Source: G025836975 sp049646585 (lineage in GTDB: Bacteria > Pseudomonadota > Gammaproteobacteria > Burkholderiales > Burkholderiaceae_B). Taken from it: 64,000 bases of DNA. Below the pieces are notes generated by a model, which worked only from the letters and a program-made list of their open reading frames with translations, was not told the origin of the DNA and searched no databases. The position numbers and the translations under genes were made by a program. Location: assembly GCA_049646585.1 (NCBI GenBank), contig JBARWC010000118.1:38269-102268 (forward strand). The letters run 5' to 3'. This document shows, in pieces, positions 33,661 through 41,843 of this stretch (the stretch's first letter is position 1; each line of letters opens with the position of its first letter).

Positions 33661-34797
33661 TTACCGCCCCGCCCCGGTAAGTATCCATTCGACCATCGTC
33701 TTGGCATCCTTATCGGCTAAAGCTGGATGGGGAGGCATGGGAATCGCCCCCCATGCGCCGGAACCGCCTTTTTGCACCTTGGCGACCAGCTTGTCGACGG
33801 CGCCGTCCTGCCCCTTGTACTTGGCGGCAATGTCCACGAAGGACGGGCCAAGCACTTTCTTGTCCGTGGCATGGCAGGCCATGCAGCCGCTATCTTTCAA
33901 AAGGGCCATGGCTTGCTGCGACCCATCGGCCGCGCCTTCCTTGGCGTCGCCCGAGGCGCTTGCGGCGGGCGCCGACACGGCCACCAGGGTGGCGCGCGCG
34001 TGTTCGCGTACCTTCCCCATGTTGTCGTCCACCGTTCCGGACAAGGCCGGCTCCTGCGTATTGACGCCGCGCACCGGACCTACGATGCGCATCTGGGCGG
34101 CCAGGTCGCCGTGCGCATCCCGCGCATGGGGCGGCAGCGTCGACGAAGGCTTGCCCGTGGTGGCGCAGTCGGCCATGCAGGCGACATTGCTGGTGTCCGG
34201 CTTGCCGTCCACCGTCCACAGGCCGGCCCAGAACTTCATGCCTTTGCGATTGGGCATTTTTTCCTGCACCTGGGCCATGGTCTCGTCCGACAAGGTGAAG
34301 TCGGATGGAACGATTTCCGCCAGGTTGAGCAGGTAGGCCAGCACGGCATACACCTCGTCCGGCTCCAGGGATTTGGGGTTGTCCCAGGGCATGGCGCGGT
34401 GGATGTAGTCCCATAGCGTGGAGACCGTGGATACCTTCATGAAGGTCGTGCGCGAGGGCTGCCCGCCCGCGGTCAAGGCCTTCACGTGGCCGTTCTTGAT
34501 GTCTTCGGCCGTGGTGCCGCCCACCAGGGGCGTAAACACCGAGTTGCTTTCACCGAAAGAGCCATGACAGGCCGCGCAAGTGGCGTCCCAGATGTCCGCC
34601 CCCTGGTCGACCGTGCCGCTGCCCTTGGGTATTCCCTTGAAATCCGGCCGAACGTCGATATCCCAGGCTTTCAGTTCGGCCTCGGTCGCCGTCCTGCCTA
34701 TGCCGTACTTGGTTCCGGCGTCATCGGCAAGCGCGGCAGTGCTGAACGTGGCGCCCAGCACACATGCCAGCAAGGCGGGTTTAGTCCATTTGAACAT
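33661..34797 (-). CDS. soxD: Dihaem cytochrome SoxD
   Basis: Cytochrome c subunit of the Sox(CD)2 sulfane dehydrogenase. The ATG at 34797 overlaps the soxC stop by 17 bases and gives 378 residues with a signal peptide (1-24). Two haem sites are visible: CAACH (74-78) and CMACH (305-309, followed by VLGPSF). The much longer frame from 35052 is not signal-like and is rejected. Coupling with soxC is indicated by the overlap. Confidence 0.93.
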   Translation of the reverse strand: MFKWTKPALLACVLGATFSTAALADDAGTKYGIGRTATEAELKAWDIDVRPDFKGIPKGSGTVDQGADIWDATCAACHGSFGESNSVFTPLVGGTTAEDIKNGHVKALTAGGQPSRTTFMKVSTVSTLWDYIHRAMPWDNPKSLEPDEVYAVLAYLLNLAEIVPSDFTLSDETMAQVQEKMPNRKGMKFWAGLWTVDGKPDTSNVACMADCATTGKPSSTLPPHARDAHGDLAAQMRIVGPVRGVNTQEPALSGTVDDNMGKVREHARATLVAVSAPAASASGDAKEGAADGSQQAMALLKDSGCMACHATDKKVLGPSFVDIAAKYKGQDGAVDKLVAKVQKGGSGAWGAIPMPPHPALADKDAKTMVEWILTGAGR

Positions 34798-36151
34798 TGA
34801 AGACCTCCCCGCTTTGGGCGACCTGCCAGGACTGGATCGCATTGTTGTGATAGGTGGAACGCGTGCCGCGAACTTCCCGCAGTTGGCGGTAGCGCGGTTG
34901 AACGAAACCGGTGCTGTCGACGGCGCGGCTTTGCAAAATAACCGGCGAACCGTCCCAGACCCAATCGATATTGAACCGGGTAAGACATTTGTCCAGCACC
35001 GGCGTTTCCAGCCGAGCCGTCTTCCAGCTTTTTCCCCCGTCAAAGGACACATCGACTTGCTTGATCTTGCCGCGCCCGGACCAGGCCAGGCCGCTGACGT
35101 TATAGAAACCCTTGCCCATCAAGGCCTGGCCGCCCGAAGGCGAGGTGATCACCGACTTGCATTCCTGGATGGACGTATATTGGCGATGGATGCCATCGGG
35201 CATCATGTCGACGTAATGAGAGGTCTCGTCCTTGGCGTTCCAGGGCTTGTCGCCGACTTCGATGCGGCGCAGCCACTTCACCCAGGACACGCCCTGCACG
35301 CCGGGCACGACCAAGCGCAAGGGATAGCCGTTTTCCGGGCGCAGCATTTCGCCGTTCATGCCCCAGGCCACCAGCACGTCGTCCAGCGCCGCTTCCATGG
35401 ATATCGTCCGCGTCATGCTGGAGCCGTCGTTGCCCTCGGCCAGGACGAAGCGCGCGTTCTTGATATCGGCGCCGCAGTCGTCCAGCAGCACCTTGAGCGG
35501 CACGCCGGTGAACTCGCAACAGGACAGCATGCCATGCGTGTACTGCACCGTCGGCACGGCGGCATTGCCCCATTCCATGCCGGTATTGGCGCCGCATTCG
35601 ATGAAATGGATTTTCGACACCGCCGGCAGACGCATCAAGTCGTCCATGGTGTAGACCTTGGCCTCTTTGACCATGCCATTGACCATGAGCCTATGCTCTT
35701 CGGGGTTCACATCGACCCAGCCTTGGTGATGGCGCTCGAAATGCAGGCCGGACGGCGTGATGATGCCGAAGAAGCCTTGCAGCGGCGCGAATGCCACCGA
35801 TGCCTGGCGCGTCGGCGTCAGGCCCGGCGACTGCCGGCGTTGCAGGTTGGCCTCGAAGGGCGAAGGCTGGCCGTATGGCTTGAATGCCACCGGATTCCCC
35901 AGCTTGGTGCTCCATGGGCGCGGCTCGAGGATCATGGGATCACCGGCGGCCTGCTTGGCCGCCTGCGCCAGCGACGGACCCGCCGCCAATGCCGCCGCGG
36001 CAGCCATAAAACTGTTCTTCAGAAAGCCGCGACGAGTTTCGGTCATGCCGCTGGCGCTGATTTCATTCGCCAGTGCAGGGGGCACGAAATTCTCGGGTGC
36101 TTTTTTCAGGCGACCAATGGGCACTGATCGCTGCTCCCTGCTACTACTCAC
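34781..36151 (-). CDS. soxC: Sulfane dehydrogenase SoxC (molybdenum cofactor)
   Basis: Molybdopterin subunit of Sox(CD)2 related to sulfite oxidase; it oxidises SoxY-bound sulfane sulfur and avoids sulfur globule formation. The GTG at 36151 has a good ribosome site (AGGAGA) and gives 456 residues; ATG 36046 would start right at the Tat signal (TRRGFLKNSF) and is an alternative. The molybdopterin-binding part shows HFIECGANTGMEWGNAA and a conserved Cys in HGMLSCCEFTGVPLK, plus GWxPxx-like DKPWNAKDETSHYVD. The C-terminal dimerisation domain follows. Confidence 0.94.
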   Translation of the reverse strand: MSSSREQRSVPIGRLKKAPENFVPPALANEISASGMTETRRGFLKNSFMAAAAALAAGPSLAQAAKQAAGDPMILEPRPWSTKLGNPVAFKPYGQPSPFEANLQRRQSPGLTPTRQASVAFAPLQGFFGIITPSGLHFERHHQGWVDVNPEEHRLMVNGMVKEAKVYTMDDLMRLPAVSKIHFIECGANTGMEWGNAAVPTVQYTHGMLSCCEFTGVPLKVLLDDCGADIKNARFVLAEGNDGSSMTRTISMEAALDDVLVAWGMNGEMLRPENGYPLRLVVPGVQGVSWVKWLRRIEVGDKPWNAKDETSHYVDMMPDGIHRQYTSIQECKSVITSPSGGQALMGKGFYNVSGLAWSGRGKIKQVDVSFDGGKSWKTARLETPVLDKCLTRFNIDWVWDGSPVILQSRAVDSTGFVQPRYRQLREVRGTRSTYHNNAIQSWQVAQSGEVFNVQMD

Positions 36152-36177
36152 GCTTATTCTCCTGGCTTAAATACTAC

Positions 36178-36254
36178 GCTATTTAATATAAGTTAATAGC
36201 CAACAGTTATAAACCAGGGAAATTACCCACCCGCCTTTTCTTGACATACATCAA
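36178..36254 (-). promoter_or_regulatory. soxC promoter region: FNR-type box, -10 and inverted repeat
   Basis: Upstream of soxC, TTGAC-ATAC-ATCAA (36241-36254) matches the FNR/Anr/Dnr consensus TTGATN4ATCAA at nine of ten positions. On the minus strand a -10-like TATAAC (36211-36206) lies about 39 bases downstream of the box centre. GCTATT...AATAGC (36178-36200, 6-base arms, 11-base spacer) then covers the expected start site. I read this as an oxygen- or NO-responsive activator site followed by a repressor site, possibly for SoxR. All three calls are by eye. Confidence 0.5.
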
Positions 36255-36283
36255 ATCCGCGAGACAAGCCTTTTAGTTTTGGC

Positions 36284-37552
36284 TCAGGCCAGCATGTCCG
36301 CCCATATGGCATGCGCCCAATCCAGGGCCATCCGGCCTTCCCGCTGAGTCGCGCCTTCCGAGACGCCTCCGGCCCCCTTGACGGGCAGCATAGTGCGCTC
36401 CGCCGCGCTATAGCGGTGAACGCTGGCCACATGCATGGCCTCTTGCGGGTTCACAAAGCTATAGCAGGTGTTGGAGTAGATGGGGTTCTGGTTCACGCCC
36501 CCGCCCAGCAGCAGGGCAGTCACGGCCGCCGCGCAGGTTTTACCGTGCTGGTTGGCCATATGCCCTGACTTGGGCATGACCGGCGCGATCTGCACGGCAT
36601 CGCCCAGTACGTGGATGCGTTCGTCGACGATAGAGGAAAACGTCAGGAAATCAACCTCGCACCAACGGTCGTTGGCCGTGGCCAAGCCGGCATTTTTGGC
36701 GATATTTCCGGCCCGCATGGGCGGCAGCACATTGACCACATCGCCCTGTTCCTGCTCGCCGAGCTCGAAGATGACACTACGGGTATCGGCATCCACATCC
36801 ACTGCCTTGAAGGCAGGGTTGTACTCGATGATGCCCGGATAGCGCTCGTCCCAGGCCTGGCGAAACTGCTCGGCTTCGGAGGTGATGTCGGCATTGGCGT
36901 CAAAAATATGCACTTTGGAGCGAGGCTTATGCCGCTGGAAATAAGCGGCCACCAGGCAGGCCCGCTCGTAAGGGGCCGGCGGACACCGATAGGGGGCCTC
37001 GGGAATGGCAAGAATGTAGCGGCCGCCGTCGGGCATGGCCTCTAATTGCCGCCTTAGCAGCAGCGTTTGCGGACCCGCCTTCCAGGCATGCAGCATGGCA
37101 TCGCGAGCGCTTTCCGGCTTCAGGCCGGGAATTTCATCCCACATGAAATCGATTCCGGGCGCCAGTATCAACCTGTCCCAGGACAGCGGCTGGCCATGCT
37201 TGAGCAGCAGTTTACGATTGCCGGCGTCGATGCTGACGGCCTCGTCCCGCACATGCCTGACATCATATTTAGCCAGCCCGCCATAGCCACGTGAAATATC
37301 CGCCATCGACAGTCTGCCTTCAAGCACCAGGTTCGACATGGGCGCGGATACGAACTCGGCATTCGGTTCGACCAACGTGACCCGTATGCGCCCGGCACTG
37401 AACAAATGCAGATACTTTGCCGCCGTCGCGCCGCCGAACCCGCCGCCAACCACCACCACATGCGGCTGGCCGGCGCTTCCCGCCCTTGCCAGCATGGGAT
37501 AGGACACTGCCGCCAGCCCCGCAAGAGACTTCATGAAGGAACGGCGCTTCAT
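36284..37552 (-). CDS. soxF: SoxF, flavocytochrome c sulfide dehydrogenase flavoprotein subunit
   Basis: Periplasmic FAD enzyme that oxidises sulfide. From ATG 37552 it is 422 residues with a Tat leader (KRRSFMKSLAG). The FAD-binding GGGFGG (36-41), ILAPGIDFMWDEIPG, and the C-terminal FCSD segment (YSFVNPQEAMHVASVHRYS) are visible. Its start overlaps the SoxE stop (ATGA). It pairs with the small cytochrome SoxE, as in FccAB. The separate SoxCD-side operon starts downstream. Confidence 0.93.
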   Translation of the reverse strand: MKRRSFMKSLAGLAAVSYPMLARAGSAGQPHVVVVGGGFGGATAAKYLHLFSAGRIRVTLVEPNAEFVSAPMSNLVLEGRLSMADISRGYGGLAKYDVRHVRDEAVSIDAGNRKLLLKHGQPLSWDRLILAPGIDFMWDEIPGLKPESARDAMLHAWKAGPQTLLLRRQLEAMPDGGRYILAIPEAPYRCPPAPYERACLVAAYFQRHKPRSKVHIFDANADITSEAEQFRQAWDERYPGIIEYNPAFKAVDVDADTRSVIFELGEQEQGDVVNVLPPMRAGNIAKNAGLATANDRWCEVDFLTFSSIVDERIHVLGDAVQIAPVMPKSGHMANQHGKTCAAAVTALLLGGGVNQNPIYSNTCYSFVNPQEAMHVASVHRYSAAERTMLPVKGAGGVSEGATQREGRMALDWAHAIWADMLA

Positions 37553-37983
37553 GGCTGATCCCCCTCGCTGGGCAGGCTTTCGTACCATGCGCCGATACGC
37601 CGCAACACTGCTTCATCATAGCCGCGTGCAATCTGGCCTTTCAGGACATCCGGCCGCTCGCCGCTGGCGTAGGCCAGCATGGCCTTGACGATGTCGTCCG
37701 CCGGCATGCCGGCCAGGGTCGGTATCCCCCGTACCGCCGAACGCTCGGCGCCATGGCAGGTCGCACAGGAGGACGCCCAGGCCCTGGCCTGGATGTCGCG
37801 GGCGGCCAGGTCCGGGCCCTTTGCGACGGCCGGCGCCTCGGGGCCGGCCCGGCCATCGATGGCCTCGGAACCCACGCTGGTCGCGGACAGGGCCGGCCCC
37901 ACGCACAGCAACAGGCAAGCCGATATTGCGGCGGGCCAGCCGCCCGGTTTGGCGCGTGTTTTCTTCCGGGGCGTGACAGCCAT
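37549..37983 (-). CDS. soxE: SoxE/FccA-like cytochrome c
   Basis: Electron acceptor for SoxF. I use ATG 37983 (AAGGA upstream), giving 144 residues with a hydrophobic signal (WPAAISACLLLCVGPALS) and one haem motif, CATCH, at 73-77. A Met in TLAGMPADD may be the axial ligand. The classical SoxE is dihaem; this one has a single site and resembles the small FccA form. It overlaps soxF by four bases. Confidence 0.88.
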   Translation of the reverse strand: MAVTPRKKTRAKPGGWPAAISACLLLCVGPALSATSVGSEAIDGRAGPEAPAVAKGPDLAARDIQARAWASSCATCHGAERSAVRGIPTLAGMPADDIVKAMLAYASGERPDVLKGQIARGYDEAVLRRIGAWYESLPSEGDQP

Positions 37984-38128
37984 TGCACTTATTCCTTGTT
38001 CTTGCAACACGCGCCGGCTGATGCCGGACACGCCGTCCATAAGAACAGCGATGATGTCCCAGCATGGCTACGGCGTCAAACATGGATCATGCAGATCCGT
38101 CTGAATGGCCATGAATTGGGCATTTAAT

Positions 38129-38163
38129 TTAGATAGCACTAATTTAGAATTATCTAATATAAT
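38129..38163 (+). promoter_or_regulatory. soxR operator/promoter
   Basis: TTAGA-ATTA-TCTAA (38144-38157) is a perfect palindrome, and TTAGATA (38129-38135) adds an outer arm pairing with TATCTAA (38151-38157). A consensus -10, TATAAT (38158-38163), abuts the palindrome. An ArsR-type repressor bound here would block the promoter. The soxR ATG (38172) lies only 8 bases after the -10, so the transcript may be leaderless. The site may also serve the divergent soxEF. Confidence 0.6.
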
Positions 38164-38171
38164 AAGTCATT

Positions 38172-38483
38172 ATGAGTTCAAGAAATCAAGATAGCTTGCT
38201 CCTGCGGGAAGGCGCCTCGAAGGCTGCCGAATTGCTGCGCATCATAGGCAACGAGCATAGACTGCTGGTGCTGTGCCTGCTGATTGAACATGGCGAAATG
38301 ACCGTGGGCGCCCTGAACGAGCGCATCGCCTTGAGCCAGTCGGCGCTATCCCAGCATCTGGCCAAAATGCGCGAGGAAGGCCTGGTGGCGTTCAGACGCC
38401 AGGCACAAACCTTGCACTACCGCATCGACAACCCTGCCGTGGCCAAGGTGATCGCCGCGCTCAAAGAAGTCTTTTGCCCCTGA
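38172..38483 (+). CDS. soxR: SoxR, ArsR-family sulfur-sensing repressor
   Basis: A 103-residue winged-helix repressor of the SoxR/SqrR/BigR group. The HTH is MTVGALNERIALSQSALSQHLAKMREEGLV. Two cysteines, Cys35 (LVLCLL) and Cys102 (FCP), are placed like the persulfide-sensing pair of SqrR/BigR. It lies divergent from soxE and directly before a rhodanese gene. No ribosome site is visible before the ATG, in keeping with a leaderless message. Expected to repress the sox genes until reduced sulfur appears. Confidence 0.92.
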   Translation: MSSRNQDSLLLREGASKAAELLRIIGNEHRLLVLCLLIEHGEMTVGALNERIALSQSALSQHLAKMREEGLVAFRRQAQTLHYRIDNPAVAKVIAALKEVFCP

Positions 38484-38502
38484 TCTTCACAAGGATCCCC
38501 CT

Positions 38503-39045
38503 ATGCCGCTAAAGCCGCTTTCTCCCCAAGCCTTCCATCAAAACCAGGGTGAAGGCATCTTGCTTGTAGACATCCGCTCGGCGGATGAGTATGCCCGCGA
38601 GCATATTGCGCAAGCCCGTCATATCCCACTGGAGCAAATGGCCCAGGCCTCAGCCGCCCTTCACGGAGCAAAGGCCGTCGTCTTTCATTGCCGCTCGGGC
38701 AACCGCACGGCGCTGAATGCGGAAATGCTTGGCGCTTGCGTCAGTTGCGATGCCTATGTGCTGGAGGGCGGCCTGGATGCCTGGAAGAAGGCCGGGCTGC
38801 CGGTGGTGACCGATGCCGCGCAGCCGCTGGAATTGCAGAGGCAGGTGCAGATTGCCGCTGGTACGATGATAGTGCTTGGAACGGCACTGGGAGCCACCGT
38901 GTCGCCATGGTTCCTGATGCTGTCCGGCTTTGTGGGCGCCGGACTGATATTCGCGGGCGTATCCGGCTTCTGCGGGCTGGCCCGCCTGCTCATGAAGATG
39001 CCCTGGAACCGCAAGCCATTGACCAAGGAGGCGCTCGGCTCGTAG
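38503..39045 (+). CDS. Rhodanese with C-terminal membrane domain (YgaP-like)
   Basis: A 180-residue protein: residues 1-105 are a rhodanese domain with active-site Cys in VFHCRSGNRT, and the rest is a DUF2892-type pair of membrane helices (IAAGTMIVLGTALGATVS, LMLSGFVGAGLIFAGVSGFCG). YgaP has the same architecture and carries persulfides at the inner membrane. It starts 19 bases after soxR and is likely co-transcribed, fitting a role in sulfide or persulfide handling. Confidence 0.9.
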   Translation: MPLKPLSPQAFHQNQGEGILLVDIRSADEYAREHIAQARHIPLEQMAQASAALHGAKAVVFHCRSGNRTALNAEMLGACVSCDAYVLEGGLDAWKKAGLPVVTDAAQPLELQRQVQIAAGTMIVLGTALGATVSPWFLMLSGFVGAGLIFAGVSGFCGLARLLMKMPWNRKPLTKEALGS

Positions 39046-39081
39046 CTGAAGCGCACCTCTAAAAAAGGAAGGCGCATCATC

Positions 39082-40326
39082 ATGAAGCTGCTGGCCCTGA
39101 CTTACGGCACCGAAGGCGATACGCGCCCTATTGCGGCGCTGTGCCGCGCCTTGATGGACGCCGGGCATGAAACCTTGTTGCTCGCCGACCAAAGCACGCT
39201 TGCCAGCGCTCGCAGCCTTGCGGTGCCGCACGCCGCCTTAAGCGGAAACATCCAAGCCAGTCTGGCGGATCTGCTTGCGCAAGGAAAAGGGATCAACGCC
39301 ACGGTCGCCGCCTTGTCCAGCATCGCCAACGCCCAAGCGGAGAGCTGGATGCGGCAAGCCGCCGACGCGGCGGCGGACTGCGATGCCATCATTGTTTCCG
39401 GGCTGGCCGCCTTCGTGGGGCTGTCCATTGCCGAACACCTGGGTATCCCAGCCATCGGCGCCGGCATGATCCCTATTTCCCCGACCAGCACATTTCCTTC
39501 GCCCTTTATCCCCACCGACAAGCTGCCGCCGGCACTGAACAAAGCAAGCCATCACCTGGTCAACTGGGTGCTGTGGCTTACTTTCAGGAAGTCGGTCAAC
39601 CGTGCCAGAAAGGCAGTGTTGGGACAGAAGCCGCGTCATAGCCTCTGGACCAAGCACCCCATGCTCTATGGCGTCTCTCCCGCATTGCTGCCGGCACCGG
39701 CCGATTGGCCTGAAAACGCGAAGCTGTGCGGGCAGTGGCTGGCACCCACCGATGCCTGGTCGCCCCCACCCGAACTGGATAGCTTTCTGGGCGCGGGCGA
39801 GCCCCCGGTATACCTGGGATTCGGCAGCATGACGGGCTTCGACCAAAAGGCTTTGCTGCGTACGCTGCTGGACGGCCTGCAAGAAGAGCGCATTCTCTTT
39901 TACCCAGGCTGGTCGGGCTTGCCCGACATTCCCTTGCCGGACAACTGCCTGGTAGTCGGCAATACGCCTCATGACTGGCTCTTTCCTCGCTGCTCCTTGG
40001 CCATACACCACGGCGGCAGCGGCACCACCCACTCGGCATGCCGCGCCGGCATTCCCTCTGTCGTGCTGCCTTTCGCGGGCGACCAGTTTTTCTGGGCCCA
40101 TCAACTGGCACGCCTGGGCGTGGCCAAGGCGCCGATTGCCACCAAGCAAATCAACGCCGACGCCATCCGGCAAGCCGTCCGCTTCGCCAAATCCGCACAG
40201 GCAAAGTCAAGGTCCGCAGCGCTGGCGGCAGCCATGTCCAAGGAGAACGGAACGGCTGCCGCTGTCAGGGAAATCGAATCAATGCTTGAAGGCCATGCGG
40301 CAAAAAGAAATGCCAAAACAGCCTGA
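39082..40326 (+). CDS. UDP-glycosyltransferase-like (GT1) protein
   Basis: A 414-residue GT-B fold enzyme of the UGT/sterol-glucosyltransferase group. The donor-binding signature HHGGSGTTHSACRAGIPSVVLPFAGDQFFWA and the N-terminal TYGTEGDTRPIAALCRALMDAGHE segment are clear. It follows the rhodanese gene by 36 bases on the same strand and has its own AAGGAA site. The acceptor is unknown; it has no visible relation to sulfur metabolism. Confidence 0.88.
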   Translation: MKLLALTYGTEGDTRPIAALCRALMDAGHETLLLADQSTLASARSLAVPHAALSGNIQASLADLLAQGKGINATVAALSSIANAQAESWMRQAADAAADCDAIIVSGLAAFVGLSIAEHLGIPAIGAGMIPISPTSTFPSPFIPTDKLPPALNKASHHLVNWVLWLTFRKSVNRARKAVLGQKPRHSLWTKHPMLYGVSPALLPAPADWPENAKLCGQWLAPTDAWSPPPELDSFLGAGEPPVYLGFGSMTGFDQKALLRTLLDGLQEERILFYPGWSGLPDIPLPDNCLVVGNTPHDWLFPRCSLAIHHGGSGTTHSACRAGIPSVVLPFAGDQFFWAHQLARLGVAKAPIATKQINADAIRQAVRFAKSAQAKSRSAALAAAMSKENGTAAAVREIESMLEGHAAKRNAKTA

Positions 40327-40415
40327 GCGCAGTCCCCTTGCCGCCAAACAGTCAAGCATTGGACAAGCACCCCCAGCCACCCTAAACTCGTTTTCATATT
40401 TTTCAGGATGGGGCA

Positions 40416-41810
40416 ATGCAAACAACTGAATCCGCTGAACGCGCAACATCGATTCTGGCCGAATTTACCGCCAAACTTAGCTTCGACCAGATACCCACAA
40501 CCCTGATCGCCGACCTCAAGCTTCATGTGCTGGATGGGATAGGCGTTGCCATTTACGGCTCCCAACTGCCTTGGACTCGCATCGTGGTCGAAACCATGGT
40601 CGAGCAAGGCGGCGCGGCATCCGCAACGATCTGGGGAAGCGATTATCGCGTTACGCCGTCGCAAGCGGCACTGGTGAATGCAACGGCCGGCCACTCCTTC
40701 GAGATGGACGATATCCACAAGGAATCGGTACTCCATCCTAATTCGCTTTCCGTCCCGGTCGCTTTGGCTCTGGCCGAGTCGCGCCCGTCGATTACCGGAA
40801 AAGATGTCTTGACGGCCCTGGTCGCCGGCACCGAGCTGGGCGCGCGCATAGGAAATGCGGCGACGACCGCGCTTTTCCTTAATGGCTTCCACCCCCAGGG
40901 GACTACCGGCGCTTTCGTCTCGGCGGGCACGGCGGGCAACTTGCTCAAGCTCGGGCCTGGCGCAATGCTGCACGCGATCGGAATCGCCGGCTCCATGGGC
41001 GCGGGCTTGATGGCGGCGCAAGAAGGAGCGATGGTCAAGCGCTTTCACGCCGGCAGGGCCGCCGAATCGGGGCTGCTTGCCGCATCCCTGGCCGGCAAAG
41101 GGTTTACCGGCATAGAAAACATAGTCGAAGCGGCTTACGGGGGCTTTCTTAGCGCTTTTGCGCGAACCTACAAGCTTGAGCGTCTGCTGGACGGCCTGGG
41201 CTCGTACTGGGAAGCCGGCCAGGTCGGGTACAAGATGTACCCCAGCGTCACCAGCATACATACCGCTCTGGACGCCCTGAAGCAACTGATGGGTGAACAC
41301 CAGATCTCCGCCGGCGATATTCAACGCATCGATGTCGGCTGCGGACACATGACCTATGTGCACACCGCATGGCCTTACGAGCCCAGCGGGGTGACCGCGG
41401 CCCAGATGAATCTGTTCTACGGGCTGGCGGTGATGGCAATACGCGGCAACGTCACGCCCGCGAATTATGCGCAAGATACCATTGCCGATGCCGATGTGCT
41501 GGCCTTCATTCCAAAAATCCATCCATACGAAGACCAGGAAATCGACGATAAAGGCCCTGCCGCGCGGCACGCCGTAAAGATGAAAGTAACGACGAAATCG
41601 GGTCGGGAACTGCGCTGCGATATATGGGCCCGACGGGGCAGCCCCGAGTGCCCGGTTTCCGACGACGAGGTGAAAGCGAAGTTCATCGCCAACACACAAG
41701 GCGTGCTGGCGGAAAGCATCCAAGGCAAGATTATCGAGCTGGTCTTGAATCTGGACGATATGCAATCCCTGTCGACCCTGACCGATTTGCTTAGGGTGAA
41801 AAAGGGCTGA
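40416..41810 (+). CDS. MmgE/PrpD-family protein
   Basis: A 464-residue protein of the family that includes 2-methylcitrate dehydratase and cis-aconitate decarboxylase. Family segments include HSFEMDDIHKESVLHPNS, RFHAGRAAESGLLAA, and KMYPSVTSIHTALDAL. It is convergent to the TRAP/ligase operon and resembles the second copy at 51789-53159 only at the family level. A role in the GntR-linked pathway is possible, but it may be under its own promoter. Exact reaction unknown. Confidence 0.87.
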   Translation: MQTTESAERATSILAEFTAKLSFDQIPTTLIADLKLHVLDGIGVAIYGSQLPWTRIVVETMVEQGGAASATIWGSDYRVTPSQAALVNATAGHSFEMDDIHKESVLHPNSLSVPVALALAESRPSITGKDVLTALVAGTELGARIGNAATTALFLNGFHPQGTTGAFVSAGTAGNLLKLGPGAMLHAIGIAGSMGAGLMAAQEGAMVKRFHAGRAAESGLLAASLAGKGFTGIENIVEAAYGGFLSAFARTYKLERLLDGLGSYWEAGQVGYKMYPSVTSIHTALDALKQLMGEHQISAGDIQRIDVGCGHMTYVHTAWPYEPSGVTAAQMNLFYGLAVMAIRGNVTPANYAQDTIADADVLAFIPKIHPYEDQEIDDKGPAARHAVKMKVTTKSGRELRCDIWARRGSPECPVSDDEVKAKFIANTQGVLAESIQGKIIELVLNLDDMQSLSTLTDLLRVKKG

Positions 41811-41843
41811 GCCAGACTTGCGGCGCAGCCCTTGCAGCCAAGG

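Noticed and set aside
34580..36127. 515-codon plus-strand open frame antisense to soxC and soxD
   Set aside because: No domain and repetitive composition; the opposite strand encodes SoxC and SoxD with haem and molybdopterin motifs.
40101..41765. 554-codon minus-strand open frame opposite the MmgE/PrpD gene
   Set aside because: Shadow frame; no motif, and the plus strand has a well-conserved family protein.
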